Made by a program: the position numbers and the translations under genes. From positions 1-64,000 of the forward strand of contig JAGCFO010000015.1 in NCBI GenBank assembly GCA_017650105.1: a stretch of 64,000 nucleotides of DNA, written 5' to 3'. Below the pieces are notes generated by a model, which ran no database searches, had not been told where the DNA came from, and worked only from the letters and a program-made list of their open reading frames with translations. This stretch comes from Bacteroidaceae bacterium (lineage in GTDB: Bacteria; Bacteroidota; Bacteroidia; Bacteroidales; Bacteroidaceae). Positions 42,772-51,599 of the stretch are shown piece after piece (the stretch's first letter is position 1; every line of letters begins with the position of its first letter).

Positions 42772-43476
42772 ATGGCAGAACTCTATCTAATCCCCGTTAC
42801 TCTTGGCGATACTCCGATTGAGAAAGTGTTGCCCGCATACAATCGAGAAGTTATCTTGAAGTTGCGTTATTTCATAGTGGAAAATGTGCGCTCGGCGCGC
42901 CGTTTCCTGAAAAAGGTGGAACCGGCTATAGATATCGATTCGCTCACATTCAGCGAACTAAACAAGCACACTCCTCCCGAAGTCATCGGCTCCTTTCTGA
43001 AACCTTTAGAGAGAGAAGAGTCTGTGGGGGTTATCTCCGAAGCCGGATGCCCTGCGGTAGCTGATCCAGGAGCCGATGTTGTCGATATCTGCCAGAAGAA
43101 AGGGTGGAAGGTGGTTCCTCTTGTGGGCCCCTCGAGCATCATTCTCTCGGTTATGGCAAGTGGATTCAACGGGCAGAGCTTTGCTTTCAACGGATATCTG
43201 CCGATTGACGTTCACGAGAGGGCGAAAACGCTAAAGACGTTAGAGGCTCGTGCTATTGCCGAGAGCCAAACACAGCTTTTCATTGAGACTCCCTACCGAA
43301 ACTTGAAGATGCTTTCCGACATCCTCTTAAATCTTCACCCTCGCACGCGGGTTTGTGTGGCAGCAGGGCTAACTTGTGAAAACGAATTTGCTGTAACTCA
43401 CACGGTTGCCGAATGGAAACGTCTTCCTGCTCCCCCAATCGACAAGGTTCCCTGCATTTTCCTTATTTATAAATAG
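42772..43476 (+). CDS. Tetrapyrrole-methylase-type SAM methyltransferase (RsmI-like)
   Basis: The 234-residue protein has the SAM-binding pattern of the RsmI family: MAELYLIPVTLGDTPIEKV, VISEAGCPAVADPGADVV, VPLVGPSSIILSVMASGFNG and LFIETPYRNLKM. RsmI methylates 16S rRNA C1402. Here the typical N-terminal GNLGD loop is replaced, and Bacteroidota usually have a second longer RsmI, so this is probably the paralogue of unknown target. It lies 18 bp after ogt. No terminator follows directly. Confidence 0.82.
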   Translation: MAELYLIPVTLGDTPIEKVLPAYNREVILKLRYFIVENVRSARRFLKKVEPAIDIDSLTFSELNKHTPPEVIGSFLKPLEREESVGVISEAGCPAVADPGADVVDICQKKGWKVVPLVGPSSIILSVMASGFNGQSFAFNGYLPIDVHERAKTLKTLEARAIAESQTQLFIETPYRNLKMLSDILLNLHPRTRVCVAAGLTCENEFAVTHTVAEWKRLPAPPIDKVPCIFLIYK

Positions 43477-43835
43477 GAGGACTTTTCTCATCGATGATGC
43501 CGTTTCCTTTGCTGCAAGAGAGGGAAAGGAATGAGCGCAAATAGGCATATTGATTTTTCCCTTTTCCAAAAGAAATTATGGAGAAGGGAAAATTTTTTAT
43601 GAAGAAAGAAAAAAATTTTTTCCCTTCTCGAAAAAAATGATGAAGAAAGTAAAAAAAGTTTCTGTTTGTAAACTATTGACAGGGCGTTCTGAAGGCGATT
43701 GTCATTTTTTTATTAGAAAAATCACAAATTCTTTAGCAAAAATTTAATTTTTCTTTAAACCTTTTCTTTTGTGCGTAGTCATATAATCGACTAAGTTATT
43801 TTAGTTGACAGGTTAAAAAAGGTTAGTTAATTTGG
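43477..43835. other. Intergenic region between the methylase gene and DPP-IV
   Basis: This is most of a 479-bp gap between convergent genes. It holds repeat copy 6 (43556-43645) and then A/T-rich DNA without a gene. The hairpin at 43836-43870 follows. Confidence 0.5.
43556..43645. repeat. 21-bp/AT-palindrome repeat, copy 6
   Basis: Pieces in order: CCCTTTTCCAAAAGAAATTA, TGGAGAAGGGAAAATTTTTT, then ATGAAGAAAGAAAAAAATTT joined to TTTCCCTTCTCG. The Cys-Gly-Cys-Gly core (CGCG) unit is missing in this copy; only the palindrome and GAAGAAGG parts remain. Confidence 0.7.
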
Positions 43836-43870
43836 ATCAAGCACGATGTGAATCGTGCTTGATTGTTTTT
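43836..43870 (+). terminator. Strong rho-independent-type hairpin
   Basis: ATCAAGCACGAT (43836-43847), loop GTGA, ATCGTGCTTGAT (43852-43863), then TGTTTTT. The stem is a perfect 12 bp. It is on the plus strand about 360 bp after the methylase stop, so either the transcript has a long 3' region or an unannotated small RNA ends here. Confidence 0.72.
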
Positions 43871-43955
43871 AGTGTGTTTGTCATTGCGTTCTTTGACTTT
43901 TCATCGGTTTTCTGTCTTGAGCCGTCTGAACGATATAAGCAGGATGTCGGAATGA

Positions 43956-46226
43956 TTATTTGCCTTTCAACTCGCGATTCAGGAAGTTTACCATCCTCTG
44001 GAAAAGGTGATAGCGTGTGTTGCCTCCCGAGATGCCGTGATTGCGGTTAGTATAGACATGCATCTCAAACTGCTTGTCTGCCTGCACAAGGGCTTCTGCA
44101 TACTCGGCTGAATTGCGGAAGTGGACGTTGTCGTCAGCCATTCCATGAACAAGTAGCAAGTGTCCCTCAAGCTTGGGTGCTCGAGCGATAGCTGACGCTG
44201 TGCTGTATCCCTCTCCGTTCTCTCCTGGCGTGCGCATGAATCGTTCGGTATAGACACTGTCGTAGTAGCGCCAGCAAGTGGGGGGTGCGACAGCGATTCC
44301 TGCGCAGAAGACGGGTGCTTCGCTCATTGCCATAAGCGTCATGAACCCTCCGTAGCTCCAGCCCCAGATGGCAATGTGGGCAGCGTCTATGCCTGGAAGG
44401 GAGCCCAGGTAGCGTGCCGTTTCAGCCTGATCGCGTGCTTCGAGAAGTCCCAGTTGCAGATAGGTGCATTTCTTAAACTCTTCGCCTCTGAATCCGGTTC
44501 CACGCCCGTCGACGCAGGCAACGATGATTCCTTGCTGGGCAAGATATGTCTCGTAGGAGAGTCCTCCGAAAAAGCCGTTTCCCCAGCTGTCGGTTACCGA
44601 TTGCGAGTCGGGCCCGCTGTATTGATAGAGGAGGACAGGATATTGCTTTTCTGCCGATTGTATGTCTGCGCCGGCTGGTTTGACAATCCATCCATTAAGG
44701 GAAACGCCGTCGGCTGTTGTGAAAGTGAAGAATTCCCTCGTAGGCATGTCGCTTCCGAGAAGTTGAGCTTTCAGATGCTCGTTTGATACAAGTACGTTTG
44801 CTTTCTTTGCCTTGCTTTCTTCAAGGGTTGCCGCAAGCACAGGCTTTGCAGTTGTCTCGAGGGTAGTAAAGGTAGGCTCGTTGAGGGCAGAAGCCGTGTG
44901 GATGAAATAATTCATGTTGCTGCTGAAGATGGCGCTGTGTGTGCCCTTCGTGGCAGTAATAGCTGTCTTGCGCCCTTTCTTGTCCACTTTATAAATGGCG
45001 CGCTGCAAGGGAGAAGGCTCGCAACTCTCGTAGTAAGCGTCGCCCGTTTTTTTGTCAAATCCGTAGAAGCGAGTTACCTCCCAGTTGCCGGAAGTGAGAG
45101 TGCGTGTGAGACGCCCGGTAAAGTCGTACTGATAGAGATGATTGAATCCAGTACGTTCGCTTTGCAACACAAAGCCGTTGTCGGTCCATTCGATATCCTG
45201 ATAAGTGGGCTCGTTGAGCCAGCCCATGTTTGCTTCCTCGCGCAGAATGAGCTTGCAGACGGTGCTTCGCGCGTTACCCATGTAGATATCCATCCTGTCC
45301 TGATGCCTGTTGAGCGTGACTATAGCGAGCTGGTTCTGGTTCCCCTCGGCGTCTGCTTGCTCTGTGAAGTGGATGCGAGGAATGTAACCGTCTTCGTCAA
45401 GAGGAACGTCCATTTTGCGCGTAACATTTGATTTGATGTCGAATGTATGAACGGTGACTGTGGAATTCTTTACTCCGGGAACAGGATACTTATAAGTATA
45501 GTTGTTGGGGTAGAGATCGTTTTCTGCAATTGCAGGAGCTAATCCTTTAAACATAGGAAACGAATACTCAGGGACGTCGCGCTCTACGCTCTTCACATAA
45601 GCAATCATCTTGCTGTCAGCGCTGAATTCAAAGAAGCGATTCATCGAAAACTCCTCTTCGTAAACCCAGTCGGCGTGCCCGTTAATGACTTCGTTACGCT
45701 TACCGTCATTAGTTACCTGCGATTCGGCATTATTAAACATGAGCTTCACAAGAAAGATGTTGTTGTCGCGTACAAAAGCAATCATCTTTCCGTCAGGAGA
45801 GAAAGTCGGTACTTGTTGAGGACCACCTTGCGAGAGAGGCTCCATCTTGCGGTTTGCAACGCTATAGAGATAATACTCTGCCGTAAACGAACGGCGATAG
45901 ATGCTCTTCGTCTTTGTCTGGAAAAGAATCTTGTCTTCCTGCGGAGAGAGAATGTATCCGTCGAAGTGGTTAAACTCGCATCCTCGGCAGTTGTTGACAG
46001 AGAACAGAGTGTCTACCACTTGCCCTGTTCGGAACGAGAAGCGGAGAATGGCATTCCGCTCGTTGTTAACTTGAGCGTAGTGCTCTCCATCGGCAAGAGG
46101 TTTCACTCCGCCTAAGGAGCGAGCATAGAATCCATAGTTTGCTACTGTCTTAAGGTCAAGGTTTGCAGCAGAAAGCATGCTGAGGCTCAGCAGCATCAGC
46201 GAAAAGGCAGAAAGAATCTTTTTCAT
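43956..46226 (-). CDS. Dipeptidyl peptidase IV, S9B family
   Basis: The 756-residue exported protease removes X-Pro dipeptides. It has a signal peptide (MKKILSAFSLMLLSLSMLSA), an N-terminal eight-bladed propeller with GHADWVYEEEFSMNRFFEFS (the double-Glu DPP-IV motif) and a C-terminal alpha/beta hydrolase domain. The catalytic triad is Ser624 in GWSYGG, Asp698/699 in HGMADDNVHF and His730 in NRNHGISGG. Length and motif order are those of periplasmic DPP-IV of Bacteroidales. It stands alone behind a strong promoter at 46285-46254. Confidence 0.94.
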   Translation of the reverse strand: MKKILSAFSLMLLSLSMLSAANLDLKTVANYGFYARSLGGVKPLADGEHYAQVNNERNAILRFSFRTGQVVDTLFSVNNCRGCEFNHFDGYILSPQEDKILFQTKTKSIYRRSFTAEYYLYSVANRKMEPLSQGGPQQVPTFSPDGKMIAFVRDNNIFLVKLMFNNAESQVTNDGKRNEVINGHADWVYEEEFSMNRFFEFSADSKMIAYVKSVERDVPEYSFPMFKGLAPAIAENDLYPNNYTYKYPVPGVKNSTVTVHTFDIKSNVTRKMDVPLDEDGYIPRIHFTEQADAEGNQNQLAIVTLNRHQDRMDIYMGNARSTVCKLILREEANMGWLNEPTYQDIEWTDNGFVLQSERTGFNHLYQYDFTGRLTRTLTSGNWEVTRFYGFDKKTGDAYYESCEPSPLQRAIYKVDKKGRKTAITATKGTHSAIFSSNMNYFIHTASALNEPTFTTLETTAKPVLAATLEESKAKKANVLVSNEHLKAQLLGSDMPTREFFTFTTADGVSLNGWIVKPAGADIQSAEKQYPVLLYQYSGPDSQSVTDSWGNGFFGGLSYETYLAQQGIIVACVDGRGTGFRGEEFKKCTYLQLGLLEARDQAETARYLGSLPGIDAAHIAIWGWSYGGFMTLMAMSEAPVFCAGIAVAPPTCWRYYDSVYTERFMRTPGENGEGYSTASAIARAPKLEGHLLLVHGMADDNVHFRNSAEYAEALVQADKQFEMHVYTNRNHGISGGNTRYHLFQRMVNFLNRELKGK

Positions 46227-46253
46227 ATTGTGGACGTTTATTGTTTTCTGTTA

Positions 46254-46285
46254 CAAAAGTAACGCTTTCGTCATGCATTCGCAAA
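46254..46285 (-). promoter_or_regulatory. Promoter of DPP-IV
   Basis: TTTG (46285-46282) and TACTTTTG (46261-46254) on the minus strand, 20 bp apart, match the Bacteroidota consensus fully. The start codon is 28 bp downstream. Confidence 0.78.
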
Positions 46286-46304
46286 TGTTTTCAGTTTTTT
46301 TGAC

Positions 46305-46312
46305 TACTTTTG
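46305..46312 (+). promoter_or_regulatory. -7 element of the radical SAM gene
   Basis: TACTTTTG fits TAnnTTTG, 23 bp before the ATG at 46336. No clear -33 box is seen. It is divergent from the DPP-IV promoter, 20 bp away. Confidence 0.5.
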
Positions 46313-46335
46313 TGCCGTTAAAGAGCTAACATCCT

Positions 46336-47259
46336 ATGAAAGAGAGTCTGTACCTTGATTTCCCTACTTTCATGCGACGTCATTTCGACTGCCGCGTGCA
46401 GAAAATCTCTGTCGATGCAGGCTTCACCTGCCCCAATCGTGATGGAACGCTAGGCAAGGGAGGATGCTCTTACTGTAACAATCGGACGTTCAATCCTGCC
46501 TATTGCAATCCGGCTCATCCCGTGCGTCAGCAGGTAGAGGAAGGAGTGCGATTCTTTGCCCATAAGTATCCCGAGATGAAGTATCTTGCCTATTTCCAAG
46601 CATACACGAATACTTACGGAGACTTGTCGCATCTCATCTCGCTTTACGAAGAGGCGTTGTCTGTTCCTGGAGTTATAGGGCTTGTGATTGGAACGCGTCC
46701 CGACTGTATGCCGGATGAATTGCTTGAATACCTTGAGCAATTGTCAAAACGTACGTTTGTAATCGTTGAATATGGAATAGAGAGTGTCAATGATGATACG
46801 CTTCGGAGAATCAATCGAGGGCACACTTTTGCTCAGTCGGCTGAGGCTGTTGAACGTACTGCATCGCACGGAATCTTCGTGGGGGCTCACATGATTCTTG
46901 GTTTGCCGGGAGAAAGTGAGGAGGAAATGTTTCGTCAACCGACTTTGCTTTCGGCTCTTCCCCTAGCCATCTTGAAACTTCACCAACTGCAAATAATTAA
47001 GGATACCCGTATGGCAAAGGAGTTTGCAGCTGAGCCGTCTTCTTTTCATCTTTATGATGTGGATGAGTACATCGATCTCGTTATTCGTTACATTGAGCGT
47101 CTTCGTCCAGACATAGTACTCGAGCGATTTGTCTCCTCTTCTCCGAAAGAATTGCTCATAGCGCCTGACTGGAAACTGAAGAATTATGAGTATGTAGAGC
47201 GCCTGAAGAAAAGAATGCGTCAGCTGGGCACTTGGCAAGGACGGCTTTATTCAAAATGA
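46336..47259 (+). CDS. TIGR01212 (YhcC-type) radical SAM protein
   Basis: The 307-residue protein has the radical SAM cluster cysteines at 32, 44 and 47 in TCPNRDGTLGKGGCSYC, which is the extended motif of the TIGR01212/YhcC family. AYFQAYTNTYGD, VIGTRPDCMPDELL, VEYGIESVNDDTLRRINRGH and MILGLPGESEEEM are the following conserved parts. The substrate of the family is not well established; a tRNA-related role has been suggested for some members. It is a single gene between DPP-IV and feoAB. Confidence 0.9.
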   Translation: MKESLYLDFPTFMRRHFDCRVQKISVDAGFTCPNRDGTLGKGGCSYCNNRTFNPAYCNPAHPVRQQVEEGVRFFAHKYPEMKYLAYFQAYTNTYGDLSHLISLYEEALSVPGVIGLVIGTRPDCMPDELLEYLEQLSKRTFVIVEYGIESVNDDTLRRINRGHTFAQSAEAVERTASHGIFVGAHMILGLPGESEEEMFRQPTLLSALPLAILKLHQLQIIKDTRMAKEFAAEPSSFHLYDVDEYIDLVIRYIERLRPDIVLERFVSSSPKELLIAPDWKLKNYEYVERLKKRMRQLGTWQGRLYSK

Positions 47260-47302
47260 AAAATACTTACTTTTCGGTATTTTCTTGAGCGTATTCCTTT
47301 TA

Positions 47303-47310
47303 TACTTTTG
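47303..47310 (+). promoter_or_regulatory. -7 element of feoAB
   Basis: TACTTTTG matches TAnnTTTG; TTTT at 47280-47283 is a 3-of-4 -33 box at 19 bp. The start codon is 27 bp downstream. I see no obvious Fur box. Confidence 0.5.
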
Positions 47311-47337
47311 TACCTTAGAGATTAACTTACCTGAAAG

Positions 47338-49698
47338 ATGACACTTAGAGAATTAAAAGTAGGGCAAACGGCTGTAGTAGAAGCTGTTGGCGGCGAAGGA
47401 AATCTGCGTCAGCATTTCCTAGATATGGGTATTATTCCAGGAGTTCCTGTCAAGATGATGAAGTATGCCCCAATGGGCGATCCAGTAGAGATACTCATTC
47501 ATGGGTATGCCCTAACGCTGCGTTTAGCCGATGCTGAGAAGATTGACGTTATCCCTTTGGACGCGAAGGAAACCGAAGAGGCGTACGGAAACGAAACAAT
47601 CGTTTCTGAAGAAAGAGGAGGCAAGTATAGCGAATTGCTTCACCCGGGATTGGGAGAAACAGGAAAGTATCACTCAAAAGATCATGAGAATCCTCTTCCC
47701 AAGGATACGAAGCTTACATTTGCTTTGGCGGGACAGCAGAACTGCGGAAAGACGACTCTTTTCAATCAACTAACGGGCGCAAACCAACATATCGGCAACT
47801 TTCCCGGTGTCACCGTTGACAGAAAAGATGGTGTCATCAGGGGATATTCCAATACGTCTGTCACAGATTTGCCGGGCATCTATTCTCTCTCTCCTTATAC
47901 GGCAGAAGAGCGTGTGTCGCGCAAGTTTATCCTTGAGGAAAAGCCGAAAGGAATCATCAACATCGTGGATGCCACGAATATCGAGCGCAATCTCTATCTT
48001 ACCATCCAGCTAATGGAACTGGGAGTCCCTATGGTGCTGGCGCTGAATATGATGGATGAAGTGCGCAACAACGGAGGCACTATCCGCATCAACGAAATGG
48101 AGGAGATACTCGGCATTCCCGTAGTGCCTATTTCGGCAGCGAAAAATGAGGGCGTAGATGAACTTGTGGAGCATGCTGTGCATGTGGCTTCATTCCAGGA
48201 ATGCCCTGTGCGCAAGGATTTTTGCGACAAGAACGAGCACGGAGGCGCTGTGCATCGTTGTCTGCACAGCATTATGCACTTAATAGAGGATCATTGTCAG
48301 ACGTCGGGGCTTCCGCTACGTTTTGCTGCCAGCAAGATAGTGGAGGGAGACGAAATGGTGTTGGAAACGCTGAAGTTGGATGAGGAGGAGAAACACACTA
48401 TCGAGCATATCATCAAGGAGATGGAGCAGGAGCGAGGGCTCGACCGAGAAGCTGCTATTGCTGATATGCGCTATTCCTTCATCAGAAAACTCTGCGCGCA
48501 GACGGTTGTAAAGCCTCGCGTGAGCAAAGAGTATCTACGCAGCCGACGTATCGACAAGGTGCTCACGGGGCGATGGACGGCGCTACCTGTATTTGTTGTC
48601 ATCATGTGTCTTGTCATTTGGCTCAGCATCGACGTGCTTGGCGCGCCGTTGCAGGATTGGCTCGATACGGGCATAACGGCTCTCGGCAGTCTTTGCGAGA
48701 AAGGGATGCGTGCTGCAGATGTAAGCCCGGCAGTCGTGTCGCTTGTCGTGGATGCCATTTTCGGAGGCGTGGGAAGCGTGTTAAGTTTTGTGCCCATCAT
48801 CATCATTCTGTTCTTCTTCCTCAGCATAATTGAGGATAGCGGATATATGGCTCGCGTGGCGTTTGTGTCTGACAAACTGTTGCGCAAACTGGGACTCTCG
48901 GGACGTTCTATTGTGCCCCTCCTGATAGGTTTTGGATGCTCTGTGCCGGCAGTTATGGCTACACGCACGTTGCCTTCTGCACGCGACAGATTGAAAACCA
49001 TTCTGCTGACGCCATTTATGAGTTGCTCGGCAAAGATTCCCATCTACGGCTTCTTCACAGCTGCCTTCTTCCCGGGAAAAGGGGGAGTGGTGCTCATCGC
49101 CCTTTATCTGCTCAGCATCTTTGTCGGCATCGTTGTGGCGCTTCTCACAAAACGTCTCCCGAAGCAGGGAGAAGCAGCGCCTTTTGTTATGGAGTTGCCC
49201 AACTACCGTATGCCGAGCGCGCGGAACGTGTTGATGCTCTTGTGGGACAAGACAAAGGATTTCATCCAGCGTGCCTTCACGATAATCTTTGTTGCCACGC
49301 TTGTCATTTGGTTCTTGCAGTCTTTCAACTTCCGTTTCCAACTGGTGGAGAACGGCGAAGGCAGTATGCTTGCCTGGTTGGCAGGCATTGTGGCGCCTAT
49401 TTTCCGCCCTATGGGGCTGGGAGACTGGCGTGTAGTAACGGCTCTCATCAGCGGATTCCTTGCGAAGGAGAGTGTGGTTTCCACTATGGAAGTGCTTGAT
49501 GTGACTGCCGTTCTGTCGGTTGTTTCTGCCGTTCCTATGTTGCTGTTTTGTCTGCTTTACACGCCTTGTGTGGCAGCTGTCGCAAGCGTCAGGCGTGAGC
49601 TGGGGCCTCGTTGGGCGCTGTTTGTTGTAGTATTTCAATGTCTGATTGCCTGGCTTATCGCTTGGGTAGGATTCCTCATTGCCAATCTGATTGTATGA
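47338..49698 (+). CDS. feoB: Ferrous iron transporter, FeoA-FeoB fusion
   Basis: The 786-residue inner-membrane protein takes up Fe(II). Residues 1-75 are a FeoA/SH3-like domain (LKVGQTAVVEAVGGEGNLRQ, EILIHGYALTLRLADAEKI). The GTPase G domain shows G1 GQQNCGKT at 132-139, G2 FPGVT at 155-159, G3 DLPGIYSL and G4 NMMD. The C-terminal part has about eight helices with the Gate motifs (IEDSGYMARVAF, GFGCSVPAVMATRT). FeoA fusion is usual in Bacteroidota. The 50-residue Cys-rich gene overlaps its stop codon, as is common. Confidence 0.96.
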   Translation: MTLRELKVGQTAVVEAVGGEGNLRQHFLDMGIIPGVPVKMMKYAPMGDPVEILIHGYALTLRLADAEKIDVIPLDAKETEEAYGNETIVSEERGGKYSELLHPGLGETGKYHSKDHENPLPKDTKLTFALAGQQNCGKTTLFNQLTGANQHIGNFPGVTVDRKDGVIRGYSNTSVTDLPGIYSLSPYTAEERVSRKFILEEKPKGIINIVDATNIERNLYLTIQLMELGVPMVLALNMMDEVRNNGGTIRINEMEEILGIPVVPISAAKNEGVDELVEHAVHVASFQECPVRKDFCDKNEHGGAVHRCLHSIMHLIEDHCQTSGLPLRFAASKIVEGDEMVLETLKLDEEEKHTIEHIIKEMEQERGLDREAAIADMRYSFIRKLCAQTVVKPRVSKEYLRSRRIDKVLTGRWTALPVFVVIMCLVIWLSIDVLGAPLQDWLDTGITALGSLCEKGMRAADVSPAVVSLVVDAIFGGVGSVLSFVPIIIILFFFLSIIEDSGYMARVAFVSDKLLRKLGLSGRSIVPLLIGFGCSVPAVMATRTLPSARDRLKTILLTPFMSCSAKIPIYGFFTAAFFPGKGGVVLIALYLLSIFVGIVVALLTKRLPKQGEAAPFVMELPNYRMPSARNVLMLLWDKTKDFIQRAFTIIFVATLVIWFLQSFNFRFQLVENGEGSMLAWLAGIVAPIFRPMGLGDWRVVTALISGFLAKESVVSTMEVLDVTAVLSVVSAVPMLLFCLLYTPCVAAVASVRRELGPRWALFVVVFQCLIAWLIAWVGFLIANLIV

Positions 49699-49847
49699 AC
49701 CTCGCTAGTATCCTCATTCTCACGTTTGTAGCAGCCGTTGTGGTTGTGGCTTTCTGCATCCGACGTCGTCGCATCAACAAGGGCGGAGGTGGATGCTGCG
49801 GCTGTCGGGAAGCTTCCACGTGCCGATTCTATCGCGAAAAGAAATAG
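49695..49847 (+). CDS. FeoB-associated Cys-rich membrane protein
   Basis: The 50-residue protein has one N-terminal membrane helix (MNLASILILTFVAAVVVVAF), a basic IRRRR stretch and a Cys-rich tail (GGCCGCREASTCRFYREKK). It overlaps the feoB stop by 4 bp (ATGA), a pattern typical of FeoB-associated Cys-rich (FeoC-like) proteins in Bacteroidota. It may assist or regulate iron transfer; the mechanism is not known. Confidence 0.85.
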   Translation: MNLASILILTFVAAVVVVAFCIRRRRINKGGGGCCGCREASTCRFYREKK

Positions 49848-49899
49848 GCTCATCTTTTCTCTCGCCTGGAAAGAAATCGCTTTTGAAAAACGTCTTCCT

Positions 49900-50050
49900 T
49901 TTCCCTCTTGATAGGTTTTTCGTGAAGGGAAAGATATGCTTGCTGCAAAATCATTTTTGGAGAAGGAAAAAATTTTTTTCCCTTCTTCATCTCGCGAGAT
50001 TCCTTCTCCAAAAAAAAATTTCCCTTCTCCATATTTCGCAGCGCTTTCTT
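49900..50050. repeat. 21-bp/AT-palindrome repeat, copy 7
   Basis: Pieces in order: GGAGAAGGAAAAAATTTTTT, TCCCTTCTTCATCTCGCGAG, ATTCCTTCTCC, a second A-run with AAAATTTCCCTTCTCC and ATATTTCGCAGCGC. An outlying GTGAAGGGAAAGATATGC precedes it. It lies between the Cys-rich gene and the GH28 promoter and fills most of the 393-bp gap. Confidence 0.76.
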
Positions 50051-50189
50051 TTCTGGTACGCATCGTAGATTTGCCTTATGCCGGCTTTGGCGAATAGTTT
50101 AGGGATTTTGTCTTCCTTTGATTTTTGGTTTCTCTGGCGTTCGGTTCCAGGTATGTATTGTCTCCGGATAAAAAAATCCTCGATTTTAT

Positions 50190-50220
50190 TTTGTTCTCCG
50201 CTCGACTCATCCTATCTTTG
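50190..50220 (+). promoter_or_regulatory. Promoter of the second GH28 gene
   Basis: TTTG (50190-50193) and TATCTTTG (50213-50220) are 19 bp apart, a full match to the Bacteroidota consensus. The ATG at 50241 follows after 20 bp. Confidence 0.75.
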
Positions 50221-50240
50221 TACACACAAAATGCAAGCCA

Positions 50241-51548
50241 ATGAAAAACATCTTCCCTAAAATCCTCATCTTCGCTTTCGCACTGATTGTCTGCATTCCT
50301 GTCGACGGAAAGGTGAGAAAGCAGCGCCCGAAAGCCGACCTTTGGCCCGACGGGACGGAAATCTCCGCGTGGTTCAGAGATACAGCGCACGTCGACATCT
50401 CAACGTTGGGCAAGCAGTACATCATCACCGACTATGGCGTGAAAACTGACTCAACGCTGCTGCAGACGAAAGAAATTCAGTCCGTTATTGATAAGGCGGC
50501 AAGCGAGGGTGGGGGAGTGATAGTCATTCCTAAAGGTACATTCTTGAGTGGCTCGCTCTTCTTCAGGCAAGGCACTCATCTTCATCTCTCTGAAGGCGCT
50601 GTGCTGAAAGGGAGCGACTTCATCGGCGACTTTGCCTTGATGGACACCCGAATGGAAGGGCAGAACCTGAAGTACTTTATGGCGCTTGTGAATGCTGTCG
50701 GGCTGGATGGATTCACCATCAGCGGCAAAGGCACGATTAACGGAAACGGGGAGAGATATTGGCGCTCGTTCTGGCTTCGCCGGCAGTATAATCGGAAGTG
50801 TACCAATCTGGAGGAGATGCGCCCTCGGCTCGTCTTTATCGACAGTTGTCGCAACGTAACCCTCAGCGATGTGCATTTGATGAACAGCCCGTTCTGGACG
50901 TGTCACCTTTATCGCTGCGAGAACGTGAAGGCATTGGGTACCTATACGCACGCTCCTTCCGACGGGCCCGTGAAAGCACCTTCGTGTGATGCCTTCGACG
51001 TAGATGTATGCACAAATGTGCTCATTCACGGATGTTTCATTGATGTCAACGACGATGCTGTTGCCCTGAAGGGAGGCAAAGGGCCTTGGGCTGATAGAGA
51101 CACTCTCCACAACGGGGCTAATCGTAATATCATTATCGAGAACTGCTCGTATGGCTTCTGTCACGGGGCGCTGACGTGCGGAAGCGAAAGCGTCTTCGAT
51201 CATAACATCATCTTGCGTAATTGCCAAATAAACGGCGCCAATCGAATCCTCTGGCTTAAAATGCGTCCCGATACCCCGCAACGTTACGAATACATCACTG
51301 TGCAAAATATTACGGGAAGCGCTACCCGCTTTCTCTACGTGCACCCGTGGACTCAGTTTTTCGATTTGCAAGGACGCGAGGATATCCCATACAGCACTTC
51401 GGAGCATATAACTATTCGCGACTGCCACATGGAGTGCAAGACATTCTTCGATATGGAGGAGAACCCCGAGCAGTATTCGGTGAGCGACTTGCAGGTAATC
51501 AACTGTACCGCAAACGGAGAGCCGATAGCAGCTCCGCAGACGAAATGA
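50241..51548 (+). CDS. GH28-family glycoside hydrolase
   Basis: The 435-residue protein has a signal peptide (MKNIFPKILIFAFALIVCIPVDG) and a GH28 parallel beta-helix. Catalytic motif counterparts are PSCDAFDVDVC, DVNDDAVALKGGKG, CHGALTCGSES and ILWLKMRPD. The Lys-Met instead of the usual Arg-Ile-Lys, and the APSCDAF variant, place it among rhamnogalacturonan/exo-type enzymes rather than classical endopolygalacturonases. It is shorter than the GH28 at 35334-36941 and not lipidated. It follows its own promoter and is 51 bp before the M48 gene. Confidence 0.88.
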   Translation: MKNIFPKILIFAFALIVCIPVDGKVRKQRPKADLWPDGTEISAWFRDTAHVDISTLGKQYIITDYGVKTDSTLLQTKEIQSVIDKAASEGGGVIVIPKGTFLSGSLFFRQGTHLHLSEGAVLKGSDFIGDFALMDTRMEGQNLKYFMALVNAVGLDGFTISGKGTINGNGERYWRSFWLRRQYNRKCTNLEEMRPRLVFIDSCRNVTLSDVHLMNSPFWTCHLYRCENVKALGTYTHAPSDGPVKAPSCDAFDVDVCTNVLIHGCFIDVNDDAVALKGGKGPWADRDTLHNGANRNIIIENCSYGFCHGALTCGSESVFDHNIILRNCQINGANRILWLKMRPDTPQRYEYITVQNITGSATRFLYVHPWTQFFDLQGREDIPYSTSEHITIRDCHMECKTFFDMEENPEQYSVSDLQVINCTANGEPIAAPQTK

Positions 51549-51599
51549 TTCTGAACGAAACCTACGATTTCAAACATCTAATCACAAAATATCGCAACA

